Shown here: piece after piece, positions 16,501 to 23,278 of the stretch
Numbering within the stretch: position 1 is the first letter of the stretch
Layout of the letters: each line of letters starts with the position of its first letter
From: JASGCP01 sp965263285
GTDB taxonomy: Bacteria; Bacteroidota; Bacteroidia; Chitinophagales; Chitinophagaceae
Length of the DNA: 41,536 bases
Reading direction: 5' to 3'
Assembly (NCBI GenBank): GCA_965263285.1
Contig: CBDHHD010000008.1
Span: 1-41,536, forward strand
Program-made: the position numbers and the translations under genes
Notes under the pieces: model-generated
Told to the model about the DNA's origin: nothing
The model's input: only the letters and a program-made list of their open reading frames with translations
Databases searched by the model: none

Positions 16501-17845
16501 AGGTATCGCTAGCTTCTCTTTTAGCAATGGAAATTTATTAATAAGCAATGGTGTTGTTAGATTAGCTAGTGATTTTGCATTGAATTCACTTACTATAAGT
16601 GGGGCTACTTCATTTCTAAAATTATCTAATCTCGTATCAACAGCAGTGCTTGGTACTGATGCTAATGGTAACATCATAGCAGGTACTCCTTCAGCATTAC
16701 CAATTGCATCCAGCTCTGTATTAGGAGGTATTAAGATAGGTAGTGGAATTAATATTCAAGCAGATGGAACAGCTACTGTAACAGGTGGTGGCGTTTTGGT
16801 TAAACAGCTTTGCGATATCATAACTACGACAAACATAAATTTATCTGGTTTACAAACTCTTCAAGGTGTTGTTTTAACAGCTACAAGTAGAGTAGTAGTA
16901 GCTGGGCAAACGAACCAAGCAACTAATGGAATTTACAATCCTAATGTAAGCGGATGGATACGAACAAGTGATGCTAACACAATAGCATTGTTAAGCTCTG
17001 CTTTAGTTACTGCTAATCTTGGTGATAATGCAGGTGATACTTATTTCTGTACAACAGGCACTACTGGTACAATAGGCACTACACCTATCACTTGGATACA
17101 ATCTGGCAATACAGATGCATATAATATAGTAAATGGAGGATTAGATACAGGTGCGGGTATTACAAAAAGCACCGTAAACAATCAAGTTGTATTAGCTCTT
17201 GATGAGAACATATCATTAACTGGAACTTTCTCTGCTTCAAGAGTAACAATGTCAAGTCCTTCAGTTAGAGGCGTTAAAGTACTTGGCACTGATACATCGG
17301 GACAAATAATCAACAACAATCCTAATGCGTTAACTACATTCTTAGGAACAGATATAAGTAATAATTTCGTAAGTAGAGCAGAGTATTGTAAAAACTATTC
17401 AAAAACAACAGCAATTTCTTACACTATTTTTAGTGATTTAATCTTAAATTTAGATGCTGGTGGTACTGGTCTTGTTGACTTAGGTACAGCTCCATTTACT
17501 TATTCAAATGGTATTTTTACATATACAGGAAACATTGCATCACTTGTAACTGTTGATGTTATTGTTTCTCTTACAGCTACTTCAACTGCTTCAGCACCAA
17601 ATCTTTATATATCTTATGGCTCAACTGCTGGGACTAATAAAATAAAACAGGTTAATAGTTATTTTGCAACAAATTTGCAAAACCAACAATTTTCAATAGT
17701 GCATACTTTCCCTGTTAGTCCTACAACAACAGACACGAATAATAAATTTGCCATCTATTACCGAAACTCGTTTTCACCAAGTGGACTAACTGCTGGTAAC
17801 GAGTTTCCATTTAGTGCTAAAATAACTATTTCAGGGATAAATTAA
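13526..17845 (+). CDS. Tail fibre protein 2, long multi-repeat receptor-binding protein
   Basis: A 1439-residue protein, the largest in the window. The N-terminal 130 residues contain the 'LWYCSSIS..W' element also found in fibre 1. Two related domains follow (about 150-375 and 405-620), sharing 'ITVTAVAGQTNKYDLNISGG' versus 'AVAGQTNQYDIAITGGEW' and ending 'LNGVxxGGGGGG', where glycine runs act as linkers. After a shaft region come three imperfect repeats (about 910-1075) of the type 'ASFxxSNGNLLI...SLIISG..SFLRLSG...TDATGNVIAGT', typical of trimeric beta-helical shafts. A C-terminal beta domain ends at IAYYRNSFSP-like sequence (KFAIYYRNSFSPSGLTAGNE). It is probably the host-range determinant. 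Confidence 0.7.
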   Translation: MAVVFNPAQQIQDLLPATNLTDAPQMQQSLPLRGATNPDATTVVDFVGRYYINTTAFTLWYCSSISPTTWQQIAGGGGSNPPFTIATVDPANSTVGVVGSAIYNSADNKIWICIAVNTGTPTTYTWQSPSTSPSGNAVGRTNVIFPFNPQVSPISYVVSPATIDNRIVVNMPLIGSTNQFSPATGDGLINGVTYIKSNPTLQTYGNSISFPASLTAGEYLVNLYVNSPVFTIRVTSNIALQASNIALRVGIGKTQAITDTENPLDDGYVWIVFDKPSGTSDNFIPAVKQPVIIVTAVAGQTNQYDIAITGGEWIGSSYSNDRSFTGSNDEYCIFIGIVPLNSALLTIVSITNFISGSALVDINLNGVASGGGGGGGDLTGECTVVTTVDPGDNDFPIGSPYIVANSQNTLAIPIPLNSMTNDYTYFAGSGYIGTTRYIRSTGQRTIYGDSMVFPTSLIAQKYNAYTSLKNINCTVRVTCATNPGTNWISEFTICPKSVATGLLNPVGNGNAWNPFELPAGNDNDSLMLVAPTITVTAVAGQTNKYDLNISGGEWYMASLSATNGYTGSTTEFLSYLTIYNTAVIITAIENPTSYNSFSNGTFTLSINLNGVGGGGGGSYVPTSPKGTISISGTANNELDIAQQGAVNNQVLAWNETNGRFEPSSISTTQVQSDYAITDTAQVSFIKNKPRWSSGTATAPTATDGNIYIQYNRNAGGIPVDMSFQNNVNGTYATNQSVTDLIENLCFNLIRNISFTGIKGIDFNSNFAVDNNLGTNTATNATTVLYYINKGLITITLANVTPFQDSYFITRYYANQTIQYTTTGNLTWQINILSYNKIGTDATIVAVLDNATNVYNQSVTTLLALGGTATNSVITFTGSTVINNMFGSFGEYNNSITNNYLYFNNNGQIISNPLPIATASVQGIASFASSNGNLLINAGTVSLSNAFNLLSLIISGTGSFLRLSGILSAPVLTTDATGNVIAGTLPIATSSVLGIASFSFSNGNLLISNGVVRLASDFALNSLTISGATSFLKLSNLVSTAVLGTDANGNIIAGTPSALPIASSSVLGGIKIGSGINIQADGTATVTGGGVLVKQLCDIITTTNINLSGLQTLQGVVLTATSRVVVAGQTNQATNGIYNPNVSGWIRTSDANTIALLSSALVTANLGDNAGDTYFCTTGTTGTIGTTPITWIQSGNTDAYNIVNGGLDTGAGITKSTVNNQVVLALDENISLTGTFSASRVTMSSPSVRGVKVLGTDTSGQIINNNPNALTTFLGTDISNNFVSRAEYCKNYSKTTAISYTIFSDLILNLDAGGTGLVDLGTAPFTYSNGIFTYTGNIASLVTVDVIVSLTATSTASAPNLYISYGSTAGTNKIKQVNSYFATNLQNQQFSIVHTFPVSPTTTDTNNKFAIYYRNSFSPSGLTAGNEFPFSAKITISGIN

Positions 17846-17851
17846 ATAATT

Positions 17852-18190
17852 ATGGATATAAGAAAAGAAATAAAAAATGTAATTGTTGGACTTGTTATTA
17901 CTTTTATAACTGCAACAGTAAGCCTTAGTTATAATACTATCAAAGATTTAAAACAATCAGTTGATAATATTAAAAACAGCAATGAAATGAGAAATGTCAT
18001 ACAAGATAATAAAATAAATCAATTCCAATCTAATGTTATGGATCATTTCCACGAAATAGATAGCAACATTAATACTATGCATGGAGAATTTGATAAAGTA
18101 AAATTTCTTTTTTTTCAACGGGGACAATACCTTGACTATTATAAATCAAATAATAAAATATATGATGCAGTTTATAAAAAAGCTTATTAG
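17852..18190 (+). CDS. Membrane-anchored coiled-coil protein of the lysis region
   Basis: A 112-residue protein with one N-terminal hydrophobic span (VIVGLVITFITATVSLSYNT) after a short charged start. A coiled-coil of Asn, Lys, Asp and Ile residues makes up most of the rest, and the tail is aromatic (FFQRGQYLDYY). This topology fits small phage membrane proteins (XhlA-like or holin accessory proteins). It overlaps the next gene, which is holin-like, by 29 bases. No firm family is recognised; a lysis role is suggested by position after the fibre genes and before two spanin-like genes. Confidence 0.55.
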   Translation: MDIRKEIKNVIVGLVITFITATVSLSYNTIKDLKQSVDNIKNSNEMRNVIQDNKINQFQSNVMDHFHEIDSNINTMHGEFDKVKFLFFQRGQYLDYYKSNNKIYDAVYKKAY

Positions 18191-18362
18191 CAATAGCGAG
18201 AAAGAGGTATCGTTGCCACACATACTTGCTATCATCATCATCATCAATATACTACTTATGCAGTGGTTCAAAATACAAACGCAAGAAAGCATTTCAATTG
18301 CATTGATAAGCGTTGCTGCTGCTTTCTTTGGAATATCTAAACTTGGTAAAAATGAAGACTAA
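18162..18362 (+). CDS. Putative holin
   Basis: A 66-residue protein from the ATG at 18162, one of a pair of adjacent ATGs; an in-frame ATG 30 bases upstream is possible. It has a charged N-terminus, then two hydrophobic helices (LPHILAIIIIINILLMQWF and SISIALISVAAAFFGISKL) separated by a short polar turn, and a charged C-terminus (GKNED). Length and topology fit class II holins. It lies next to spanin-like genes. The endolysin is not here but in the leftward operon at 21077-21613. Confidence 0.6.
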   Translation: MMQFIKKLISNSEKEVSLPHILAIIIIINILLMQWFKIQTQESISIALISVAAAFFGISKLGKNED

Positions 18363-18364
18363 GC

Positions 18365-18383
18365 ATGTAAGAAAAACTTACAT
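18365..18383. terminator. Hairpin ATGTAAG-AAAAA-CTTACAT after the holin
   Basis: A 7-bp perfect stem with an A5 loop lies in the 49-base gap between holin and spanin-like genes. It is not followed by a T run, so it may be a weak terminator, a processing site or an RNA-stability element. A degenerate promoter-like TATTTTTA occurs shortly before the next ATG. Confidence 0.35.
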
Positions 18384-18411
18384 ACTGAAATAATTTAATT
18401 ATTTTTACACT

Positions 18412-18708
18412 ATGACAAAGCTAATTATCATAATAACAATTGTTCTTCTTATAGCTTATGGTATTGTATCGTTAAGTTATAAGCATGGTAAAATAGAATT
18501 TATACCACCATTCGTTAAAAACAACACAAAAGTAATAAGAGACACAATAAGGATAATTGAGAAACGCATAGATACAGTTTATAAAATAGTATCTGTTAGA
18601 GATAAAAGCATTATTGAATTAGAAAGGAAAATAAGAGAGTTGAAAAGCAACACAATAACAGTGCCAGACAATATAGATAGCACATTTCTAAAAATATTTA
18701 ATAGATGA
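18412..18708 (+). CDS. Inner-membrane spanin-like protein
   Basis: A 98-residue protein with a strongly hydrophobic N-terminal helix (KLIIIITIVLLIAYGIVSLS) followed by a basic, helical periplasmic-type domain rich in Arg, Lys, Ile and Glu (VIRDTIRIIEKRIDTVYKIV). The layout is that of an Rz-like i-spanin. The next gene starts inside its stop codon and encodes a protein with a signal peptide and coiled coil, so the pair could form a spanin complex that fuses inner and outer membranes at lysis. Assignment rests on topology and location only. Confidence 0.5.
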   Translation: MTKLIIIITIVLLIAYGIVSLSYKHGKIEFIPPFVKNNTKVIRDTIRIIEKRIDTVYKIVSVRDKSIIELERKIRELKSNTITVPDNIDSTFLKIFNR

Positions 18709-19103
18709 AATTAGTTTTTATACCATTGTTGTTTTTGTCTTTTGTCTCCTACTCACAAGTTAAGATAGATAGCATCAGATTAAATGCAGAAAAGAACGCC
18801 ATAATTGACTTCTTTTTGCTACAAAGGTATAAGACCATTGATTCTCTTCAAAGTGCTGAAATTGACAGCTTAAAGGCAAATATAAACGATTATAAAACAA
18901 TAATACAAAACTATGAGAACATTAGTACTTACGATAGCATGGCTCTTAGTGATTGCAATAACAATTTGGTTACGCAAGAGAAAGTTATAGAACAGCAAAG
19001 AAAGATGATGAAAAAGCAGAAAATAAAAAACACTTTTAGGATAATAGGATACACAGCAGGAGGTATTGCATTAGGTTTGCTGATAGGTATCTTCGCAAGA
19101 TAA
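18705..19103 (+). CDS. Spanin-like coiled-coil protein with signal peptide and C-terminal membrane helix
   Basis: A 132-residue protein. The N-terminus is a signal peptide (MKLVFIPLLFLSFVSYSQ) without an obvious lipobox Cys. A long coiled coil follows, with Leu, Ile, Asp and Asn heptads and a basic end (QQRKMMKKQKIKN). It finishes with a transmembrane helix near the C-terminus (IIGYTAGGIALGLLIGIF). This resembles a periplasm-spanning protein such as a unimolecular spanin, although the lipoprotein signal expected for that class is missing. It overlaps the preceding gene by four bases (ATGA). Its last 33 bases overlap the 3' end of the first leftward gene, the point where the two transcription directions meet. 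Confidence 0.5.
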   Translation: MKLVFIPLLFLSFVSYSQVKIDSIRLNAEKNAIIDFFLLQRYKTIDSLQSAEIDSLKANINDYKTIIQNYENISTYDSMALSDCNNNLVTQEKVIEQQRKMMKKQKIKNTFRIIGYTAGGIALGLLIGIFAR

Positions 19104-19310
19104 AATATTTGACTTAATAGTAGAGATAAATACAGACTCATCGTGCTTAATTTCTACAAATTTGCCATCTATAACTTCTACTTGTACAAATTCATTTTCT
19201 AATCTAAAAACACTTTTAGCTTCTTCAAATATACCATGATGATCATGAACTAAGACAAGCATGTCTTGTGGAAATTCATTTAGCTTTTCAATTAATTCTT
19301 TTACTTTCAT
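19071..19310 (-). CDS. Small hypothetical protein at the end of the leftward operon
   Basis: A 79-residue protein starting MKVKELIEKLNEFPQDMLVL, a compact alpha-beta start common in small phage proteins of unknown function. It continues with 'VHDHHGIF' and acidic strand segments (VQVEVIDGKFVEIKHDES). It is the last gene of the leftward operon, and its 3' end overlaps the convergent spanin-like gene by 33 bases. The first seven codons and about 18 upstream bases match the start of the methyltransferase gene, suggesting one leader was copied. No function is known; it is probably a small regulatory or accessory protein. Confidence 0.55.
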   Translation of the reverse strand: MKVKELIEKLNEFPQDMLVLVHDHHGIFEEAKSVFRLENEFVQVEVIDGKFVEIKHDESVFISTIKSNILSCEDTYQQT

Positions 19311-19358
19311 TTTATTTATTTTTTAATTTTTCATATTTGTTAATATCTATCATTATAT

Positions 19359-20357
19359 TTAAGTTATATGGTCAATATTATCATTTATAAGTTTAAAAAT
19401 ATTAGACTTTCCTAAATGATAACAAGAATTTGTAGCTAAACTAGCATATTTTTTCCAATCAGCATTTTTCAATATTTTTATTATTTTATTTCTTTGTTCA
19501 TTGTTTTTGGAAGTTAAAACAATAGCTATACCAGATTTATACTTAACTTCTTTAAATGAATTTACTATATTTATTTCATTATAGAAAGTTGAAGATATAT
19601 AATAATCTGCTTTTTTATCAAAAATCCATTTTTTACCGCATTCTCTTTTCTTAGCTAATGAAACAGTGTATAACTTTAATAAATCATTAAAAGGTTCATT
19701 ATCTTTGTGCTTATACCAGCTAAATTCTGTATTTTCAATTTTATTATTTTTACTCCAAATTTGGAAAATACATTTTACATCAACATTCTTATTAATGTTA
19801 GGTATATAAAACGAATTTTCTTTTAATCTTTCAGAATAAATCATATTAAATCCCTCAACTCTATATTTTATTGAACCTTTGCCATAACTATCAAAAAACA
19901 TCGGAAGTATAAAACAAACATAATCCGCTCCTTTAGAATGGTTTATGAAATTTAAAGCCATAACTCCTCTATGTCCAAAAGGGGGGTTACCAATTATAAT
20001 ATTTTTTTCTCCTATTATATTATATTGTAAATAATCATTTTTTATTATTTCTTTATCTAATGGGTTAATATCTATTCCAATCCTTCTATTAGCAGGTAAT
20101 AAATTAAAGAATGCCCCATTACCTGCACTAGGGTCAATCCATTTAAAAACATTCAAATTATTTTCATATTTGGAAATAATATTACATGTAGTATTAAATA
20201 GTTCTTTTGCTACTTCTTTTTTTGTAAAATATTGTTCTAAAATATTATTAGTATTTATCTTCATCTTACTACCATTAACATATTTAAACTCTTTAATAAT
20301 ACTATTTTTAAATAGTAATTGTTGTTCCATATTATCTATTAATTCTTTTACTTTCAT
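19359..20357 (-). CDS. N6-adenine DNA methyltransferase-like protein
   Basis: A 332-residue class I SAM-dependent methyltransferase. Motif I is DPSAGNGAF (residues 75-83), the acidic loop is GIDINP (94-99), and the catalytic motif IV is NPPF (124-127), the form typical of N6-adenine enzymes. The sequence after it (LPMFFDSYGKGSIKYRV) is the usual core continuation, and the C-terminal 120 residues may hold target recognition. No nuclease partner is next to it, so it is likely an orphan enzyme that modifies phage DNA, either to avoid host restriction or for regulation. The first 13 residues (MKVKELIDNMEQQ) match the start of the small gene downstream; a later Met at residue 10 or 32 could be the ancestral start. 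Confidence 0.75.
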   Translation of the reverse strand: MKVKELIDNMEQQLLFKNSIIKEFKYVNGSKMKINTNNILEQYFTKKEVAKELFNTTCNIISKYENNLNVFKWIDPSAGNGAFFNLLPANRRIGIDINPLDKEIIKNDYLQYNIIGEKNIIIGNPPFGHRGVMALNFINHSKGADYVCFILPMFFDSYGKGSIKYRVEGFNMIYSERLKENSFYIPNINKNVDVKCIFQIWSKNNKIENTEFSWYKHKDNEPFNDLLKLYTVSLAKKRECGKKWIFDKKADYYISSTFYNEINIVNSFKEVKYKSGIAIVLTSKNNEQRNKIIKILKNADWKKYASLATNSCYHLGKSNIFKLINDNIDHIT

Positions 20358-20358
20358 T

Positions 20359-20601
20359 TTATTTATTTTTTAATTTTTCATACATTTCAATGTCATTAAC
20401 ATATCCGTCTATATCCCCTAATCTTTTTTTTGACTTTCCTCTATTATAATAAGCTTCTTCGTAATTAGGGTTTAATTTTATTGCTTTGTTAAAGTCTTCA
20501 ATAGCACCGTCATAGTCGCTTAAATAATATTTTAAAAGTCCTTTGTTGTAATAATCTATGGCTATACTATTTTCCATTTTATTTTCCATTTTATTTTTCA
20601 T
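20359..20601 (-). CDS. Short TPR protein
   Basis: An 80-residue protein holding one full TPR unit and a capping half-unit (YYNKGLLKYYLSDYDGAIED, then FNKAIKLNPNYEEAYYNRGK). It ends with the C-cap LGDIDGYVNDIEMYEKLKNK shared by most TPR genes here. The start carries two short in-frame repeats (KNKMENKMEN), so two or three Met codons are possible. The ATG overlaps the stop of the HAD gene. TPRs are protein-interaction scaffolds; no partner is evident. It is one of eight TPR genes in this operon. Confidence 0.75.
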   Translation of the reverse strand: MKNKMENKMENSIAIDYYNKGLLKYYLSDYDGAIEDFNKAIKLNPNYEEAYYNRGKSKKRLGDIDGYVNDIEMYEKLKNK

Positions 20602-21077
20602 TTTAAGTAAAAAACATTTTTATATGACACATAAATAATTTTCTTTTTATCGCCATGTTTAAGCTTATAATTTTCTATTACATGCGGATTGTCGTCAATC
20701 AATATTTCATAATCAACAGACTTATTTATTCTCTCGTAATTGTCCCACAAACAAATATTAAAAACAATTCGGTAACCTACATTTTTACATACTTCATCTG
20801 TTACTGCTCGTAGCCAAGAATTAGTAGGTATTAGCAATTCCTTATTTCGTGCAGTAACGAAGTCAACTTCTAATATTTCATTTTGCTTCATTGATTTAAT
20901 TAGCTTAGGTAAGAAGTCCGTATATGGCAAATACTCCCAATCTTCCAGCATACACTCAAAAGGGTTATTGTCAACATCCATCTTATAGGTAGGTAACTTC
21001 TTATTTTTCCTTTGCTCAAAATATTCTTTTAATCCACAGATGGTGCCATCTATGTCGCATAAGATACGCTCGTTCAT
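20598..21077 (-). CDS. HAD-family phosphatase, 5'(3')-deoxyribonucleotidase-like
   Basis: A 159-residue HAD protein. Motif I is LCDIDGTI (residues 6-13) with the nucleophile Asp and general acid Asp, motif II is VTARN (74-78), and motif IV is LIDDNPH (126-132). This set is that of small NT5C/deoxyribonucleotidase-like phage enzymes or polynucleotide-processing phosphatases. The C-terminus forms the last strand of the Rossmann fold (KKIIYVSYKNVFYLK). Likely roles are nucleotide pool adjustment or DNA-end processing during replication. Its ATG overlaps the endolysin stop (TAATG), and its stop overlaps the next TPR gene, so it is translationally coupled. Confidence 0.72.
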   Translation of the reverse strand: MNERILCDIDGTICGLKEYFEQRKNKKLPTYKMDVDNNPFECMLEDWEYLPYTDFLPKLIKSMKQNEILEVDFVTARNKELLIPTNSWLRAVTDEVCKNVGYRIVFNICLWDNYERINKSVDYEILIDDNPHVIENYKLKHGDKKKIIYVSYKNVFYLK

Positions 21078-21613
21078 TAGAAATAATTTACATTGTTTTG
21101 AATAATTCGCATAACTCGGTTCATCCAGCCACTCATAAAACGCATTTGCGATGGATTATTTTTTACAAAATTAATTAAAAAATTCATACGGCTAAAATTA
21201 ATATCAAAAAACAAACTTATTCCTGCATTCTCGTTAATTGCTATTATTGTTTTGCTACCACTTATCCCATCTATACTTATGTTGCAATTGTACTTATCAT
21301 TAAGTATTTTTTGCATTTCTTTGTTTGCTCGTGACACACCGCTATTTACTGCGAAGTCTATCATAGAGTACCTAATAAAATCATTTTTAATTTGTATATA
21401 ATTTGTTTTATTAATGTACTCGTCTATATATATACCCTCTGCTTCTTGTTGCGATAGGTTTTTTATGTCTTCTTCGGTTGCATCGCTATGGTATTGCCTG
21501 TAATCTTTTAAAGTTATACCATACTTAGTCGCACCTCCAGAGTCAATAGGATCGTTTGTATACTCATAGCCTTCGTCCTGTAGTATTTTATCAATTATGT
21601 CCTTGTTGGTCAT
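21077..21613 (-). CDS. Endolysin, glycoside hydrolase family 108 type
   Basis: A 178-residue peptidoglycan hydrolase. The N-terminal catalytic domain has the family signature with the presumed catalytic Glu14 in LQDEGYEY, followed by NDPIDSGGATKYGITLKDY. A helical middle (YSMIDFAVNSGVSRANKEMQ) leads to a C-terminal domain with ISIDGISGSKTIIAINE, like the peptidoglycan-binding half of these enzymes. There is no signal peptide, so release would need a holin. Unusually, it sits in the leftward early-type operon rather than with the holin and spanin candidates at 17.8-19.1 kb. It overlaps the gene upstream by 23 bases. Confidence 0.78.
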   Translation of the reverse strand: MTNKDIIDKILQDEGYEYTNDPIDSGGATKYGITLKDYRQYHSDATEEDIKNLSQQEAEGIYIDEYINKTNYIQIKNDFIRYSMIDFAVNSGVSRANKEMQKILNDKYNCNISIDGISGSKTIIAINENAGISLFFDINFSRMNFLINFVKNNPSQMRFMSGWMNRVMRIIQNNVNYF

Positions 21614-21779
21614 CGTTTTTAGAATTTTTATAGTTAAAAATATTTTTCAATATAAATCTTATTGTATCAGAATAAGACTTTAAATAATTTTCTTCTTTTA
21701 TTTCTTCTAACGCTTTTATTGTGTTATAGTCTGTGATGCTAAAAGTAGAAATGTATATCCTATTTTTTTCTTTTGTCAT
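21591..21779 (-). CDS. Small hypothetical protein
   Basis: A 62-residue charged protein: a strand-like start (NRIYISTFSITDYNTIKALE) and helices rich in Glu, Lys and Asn (YSDTIRFILKNIF). The order strand-helix-helix is compatible with a ribbon-helix-helix regulator, but no diagnostic motif is certain. It overlaps the endolysin start by 23 bases and follows the SSB-like gene. Function unknown. Confidence 0.5.
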   Translation of the reverse strand: MTKEKNRIYISTFSITDYNTIKALEEIKEENYLKSYSDTIRFILKNIFNYKNSKNDDQQGHN

Positions 21780-21796
21780 ATTTATTTTTTTATTTG

Positions 21797-22174
21797 TTAA
21801 AATGGTAAATCTATATTGTCATCCTCTTTTACTGGTGTTATAGGTCGTGGCTTTTCTTTGTTTCCCATTATACCCTTTACGGTTGATTGCTCTTTTTCTG
21901 TTGGCATAATTTCTACTTTTTCACCTTCGTATATAGTAGTCAATTTTATGTTTTGAAATTCTCTCTCTTGCCATACAGAAGATGTAAATTTAACATCGCA
22001 AATTATTGTTTCGCCTTCTTTATACAATTTGCTATTTTCGTAATACGCATTATATGAGGTTACATCCACAAGTATAACATCATCTGTTTCAGTTAGCAAT
22101 AACTTCAATGTTTGCTTCTTGTAATTTCCTTTTGTTGTGTCTAAGTTAGACACTATTTTCCCTGTGATTTTCAT
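21797..22174 (-). CDS. Single-stranded DNA-binding-like OB protein (DUF3127-like)
   Basis: A 125-residue protein beginning MKITGKIVSNLDTTKGNYKK, with beta segments like an OB-fold (DVILVDVTSYNAYYENSKLY; GETIICDVKFTSSVW). It ends in the acidic-hydrophobic tail EDDNIDLPF, the C-terminal tip with which SSB proteins recruit partners. DUF3127 proteins in Bacteroidota phages have this pattern and are taken to be SSBs. The gene lies in an operon with exonuclease, annealing protein and nuclease genes, so it likely coats ssDNA in recombination and replication. The 29 bases before its downstream TPR neighbour are repeated elsewhere. Confidence 0.72.
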   Translation of the reverse strand: MKITGKIVSNLDTTKGNYKKQTLKLLLTETDDVILVDVTSYNAYYENSKLYKEGETIICDVKFTSSVWQEREFQNIKLTTIYEGEKVEIMPTEKEQSTVKGIMGNKEKPRPITPVKEDDNIDLPF

Positions 22175-22200
22175 TTTATGTAAATTTTAATTGTTATAAA
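22172..22200. repeat. 29-bp direct repeat, copy 1 (intergenic leader)
   Basis: CATTTTATGTAAATTTTAAT and the following nine bases, TGTTATAAA, occur here and at 22828-22856. The similarity continues leftward for about 65 further bases into the 3' ends of the TPR genes, covering the C-cap. Each copy joins a TPR gene's stop to the start of the next gene, which suggests cassette duplication. Confidence 0.8.
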
Positions 22201-22830
22201 TTATTTTTTTTGTAATTCTTCGTATTTTTTCATATCGCTATTATATCCGTCCATATCCCCTAAGTATTTTTTTGCAACTCCTCTATTATAATAAGCTTTT
22301 GCGTTATTAGGATTTAATTCTATTGCTTTGTTACAGTCTGCAATTGCACCGTCATAGTCTTTTAAATTACCTTTTGCACCTCCTCTATTGTTATAAGCAT
22401 ATGCGTCATTAGGATTTAATTCTATTACTTTATTAAAGTCTAAAATAGAACCTTCATAGTCTTCTAAATAAGATTTTATACTTCCTCTATTGTTATAAGC
22501 ATATTCGTATTTAGGATTTAACTCTATTGCCTTATTATAGTCCGCAATAGCACCAGCATAGTCGTGTGAATAATGTTTTTCAAAGCCTCTGCCGAAATAA
22601 GCTTCTGCGTCATTAGGATTTAATTCTATTGCCTTAGTATAGTCCGCAATAGCACCTGCATAATCGTTACAATAATGTTTTGAATACGCTCTATTCTTAT
22701 AAGCCACTGCGTATTTAGGATTTAATTTTATTGCCTTAGTAAAGTCCGTAATAGAACCTTTATAGTCTTGTAAATTATCTTTTTTAATTCCTCTATTATT
22801 GTAAGCTTCTGCATCAACTAATTTGTTCAT
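22201..22830 (-). CDS. TPR protein with five to six repeats
   Basis: A 209-residue protein built almost wholly of 34-residue TPR units of the type 'AYNNRGxxKxxLxDYxGAIADYNKAIELNPN'. Five full units are followed by a sixth that runs into the cap LGDMDGYNSDMKKYEELQKK. The units are very similar to each other and to those of neighbouring genes, also at DNA level with a 102-bp period, a sign of recent expansion. No signal peptide, membrane segment or catalytic domain is present. The protein should form a right-handed superhelical scaffold. Its target could be a host factor or a phage complex; this is not known. Confidence 0.8.
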   Translation of the reverse strand: MNKLVDAEAYNNRGIKKDNLQDYKGSITDFTKAIKLNPKYAVAYKNRAYSKHYCNDYAGAIADYTKAIELNPNDAEAYFGRGFEKHYSHDYAGAIADYNKAIELNPKYEYAYNNRGSIKSYLEDYEGSILDFNKVIELNPNDAYAYNNRGGAKGNLKDYDGAIADCNKAIELNPNNAKAYYNRGVAKKYLGDMDGYNSDMKKYEELQKK

Positions 22831-22856
22831 TTTATGTAAATTTTAATTGTTATAAA
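22828..22856. repeat. 29-bp direct repeat, copy 2 (intergenic leader)
   Basis: Identical to 22172-22200. It lies between the stop of the TPR gene at 22859-23266 and the start of the TPR gene at 22201-22830. Confidence 0.8.
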
Positions 22857-22858
22857 AA

Positions 22859-23266
22859 TTATTTTTTTTGTAATTCTTCATATTTTTCAATGTCGCTATT
22901 ATATCCGTCCATATCCCCTAAGGTTTTTTTAGTAAATGCCCTAAGTAAATAAGAGCTTGAGTCATTATTGTCTAATTCTATTGCCTTGTTATAGTCTGCA
23001 ATAGCACCGTAATAGTCTTTTAAAAAATATTTTGTATTTGCCATGAAATAATAATAAATAGAGTAATCTGGTTCTAATTCTATTGCCTTAGTATATTCCT
23101 CAATAGCACCGTAATAGTCTTTTAAATTATTTTTTGCATTTCCTCTAAGTATATAAGCGTCTGCGTCATTAGGATTTAATTCTATTGCTTTGTTAAAATA
23201 TTCAATAGCTCCGTAATAGTCTTCTATATCAAATTTTGCAAGTCCTTTGTTAATAAATTCGTTCAT
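22859..23266 (-). CDS. TPR protein with three to four repeats
   Basis: A 135-residue protein with consecutive TPR units (FDIEDYYGAIEYFNKAIELN; LKDYYGAIEEYTKAIELEPD; LKDYYGAIADYNKAIELDNN). The C-cap is LGDMDGYNSDIEKYEELQKK, nearly the same as in the gene downstream. The stop and following intergenic DNA are shared with that gene as a repeat. It starts 13 bases from the next TPR gene upstream. Role unknown; probably protein binding. Confidence 0.78.
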   Translation of the reverse strand: MNEFINKGLAKFDIEDYYGAIEYFNKAIELNPNDADAYILRGNAKNNLKDYYGAIEEYTKAIELEPDYSIYYYFMANTKYFLKDYYGAIADYNKAIELDNNDSSSYLLRAFTKKTLGDMDGYNSDIEKYEELQKK

Positions 23267-23278
23267 GTTTTTTAAATT

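Noticed and set aside
13526..17845. Diversity-generating retroelement acting on the fibre
   Set aside because: No reverse transcriptase gene was found, and the repeated fibre domains differ at all kinds of positions rather than mainly at adenines.
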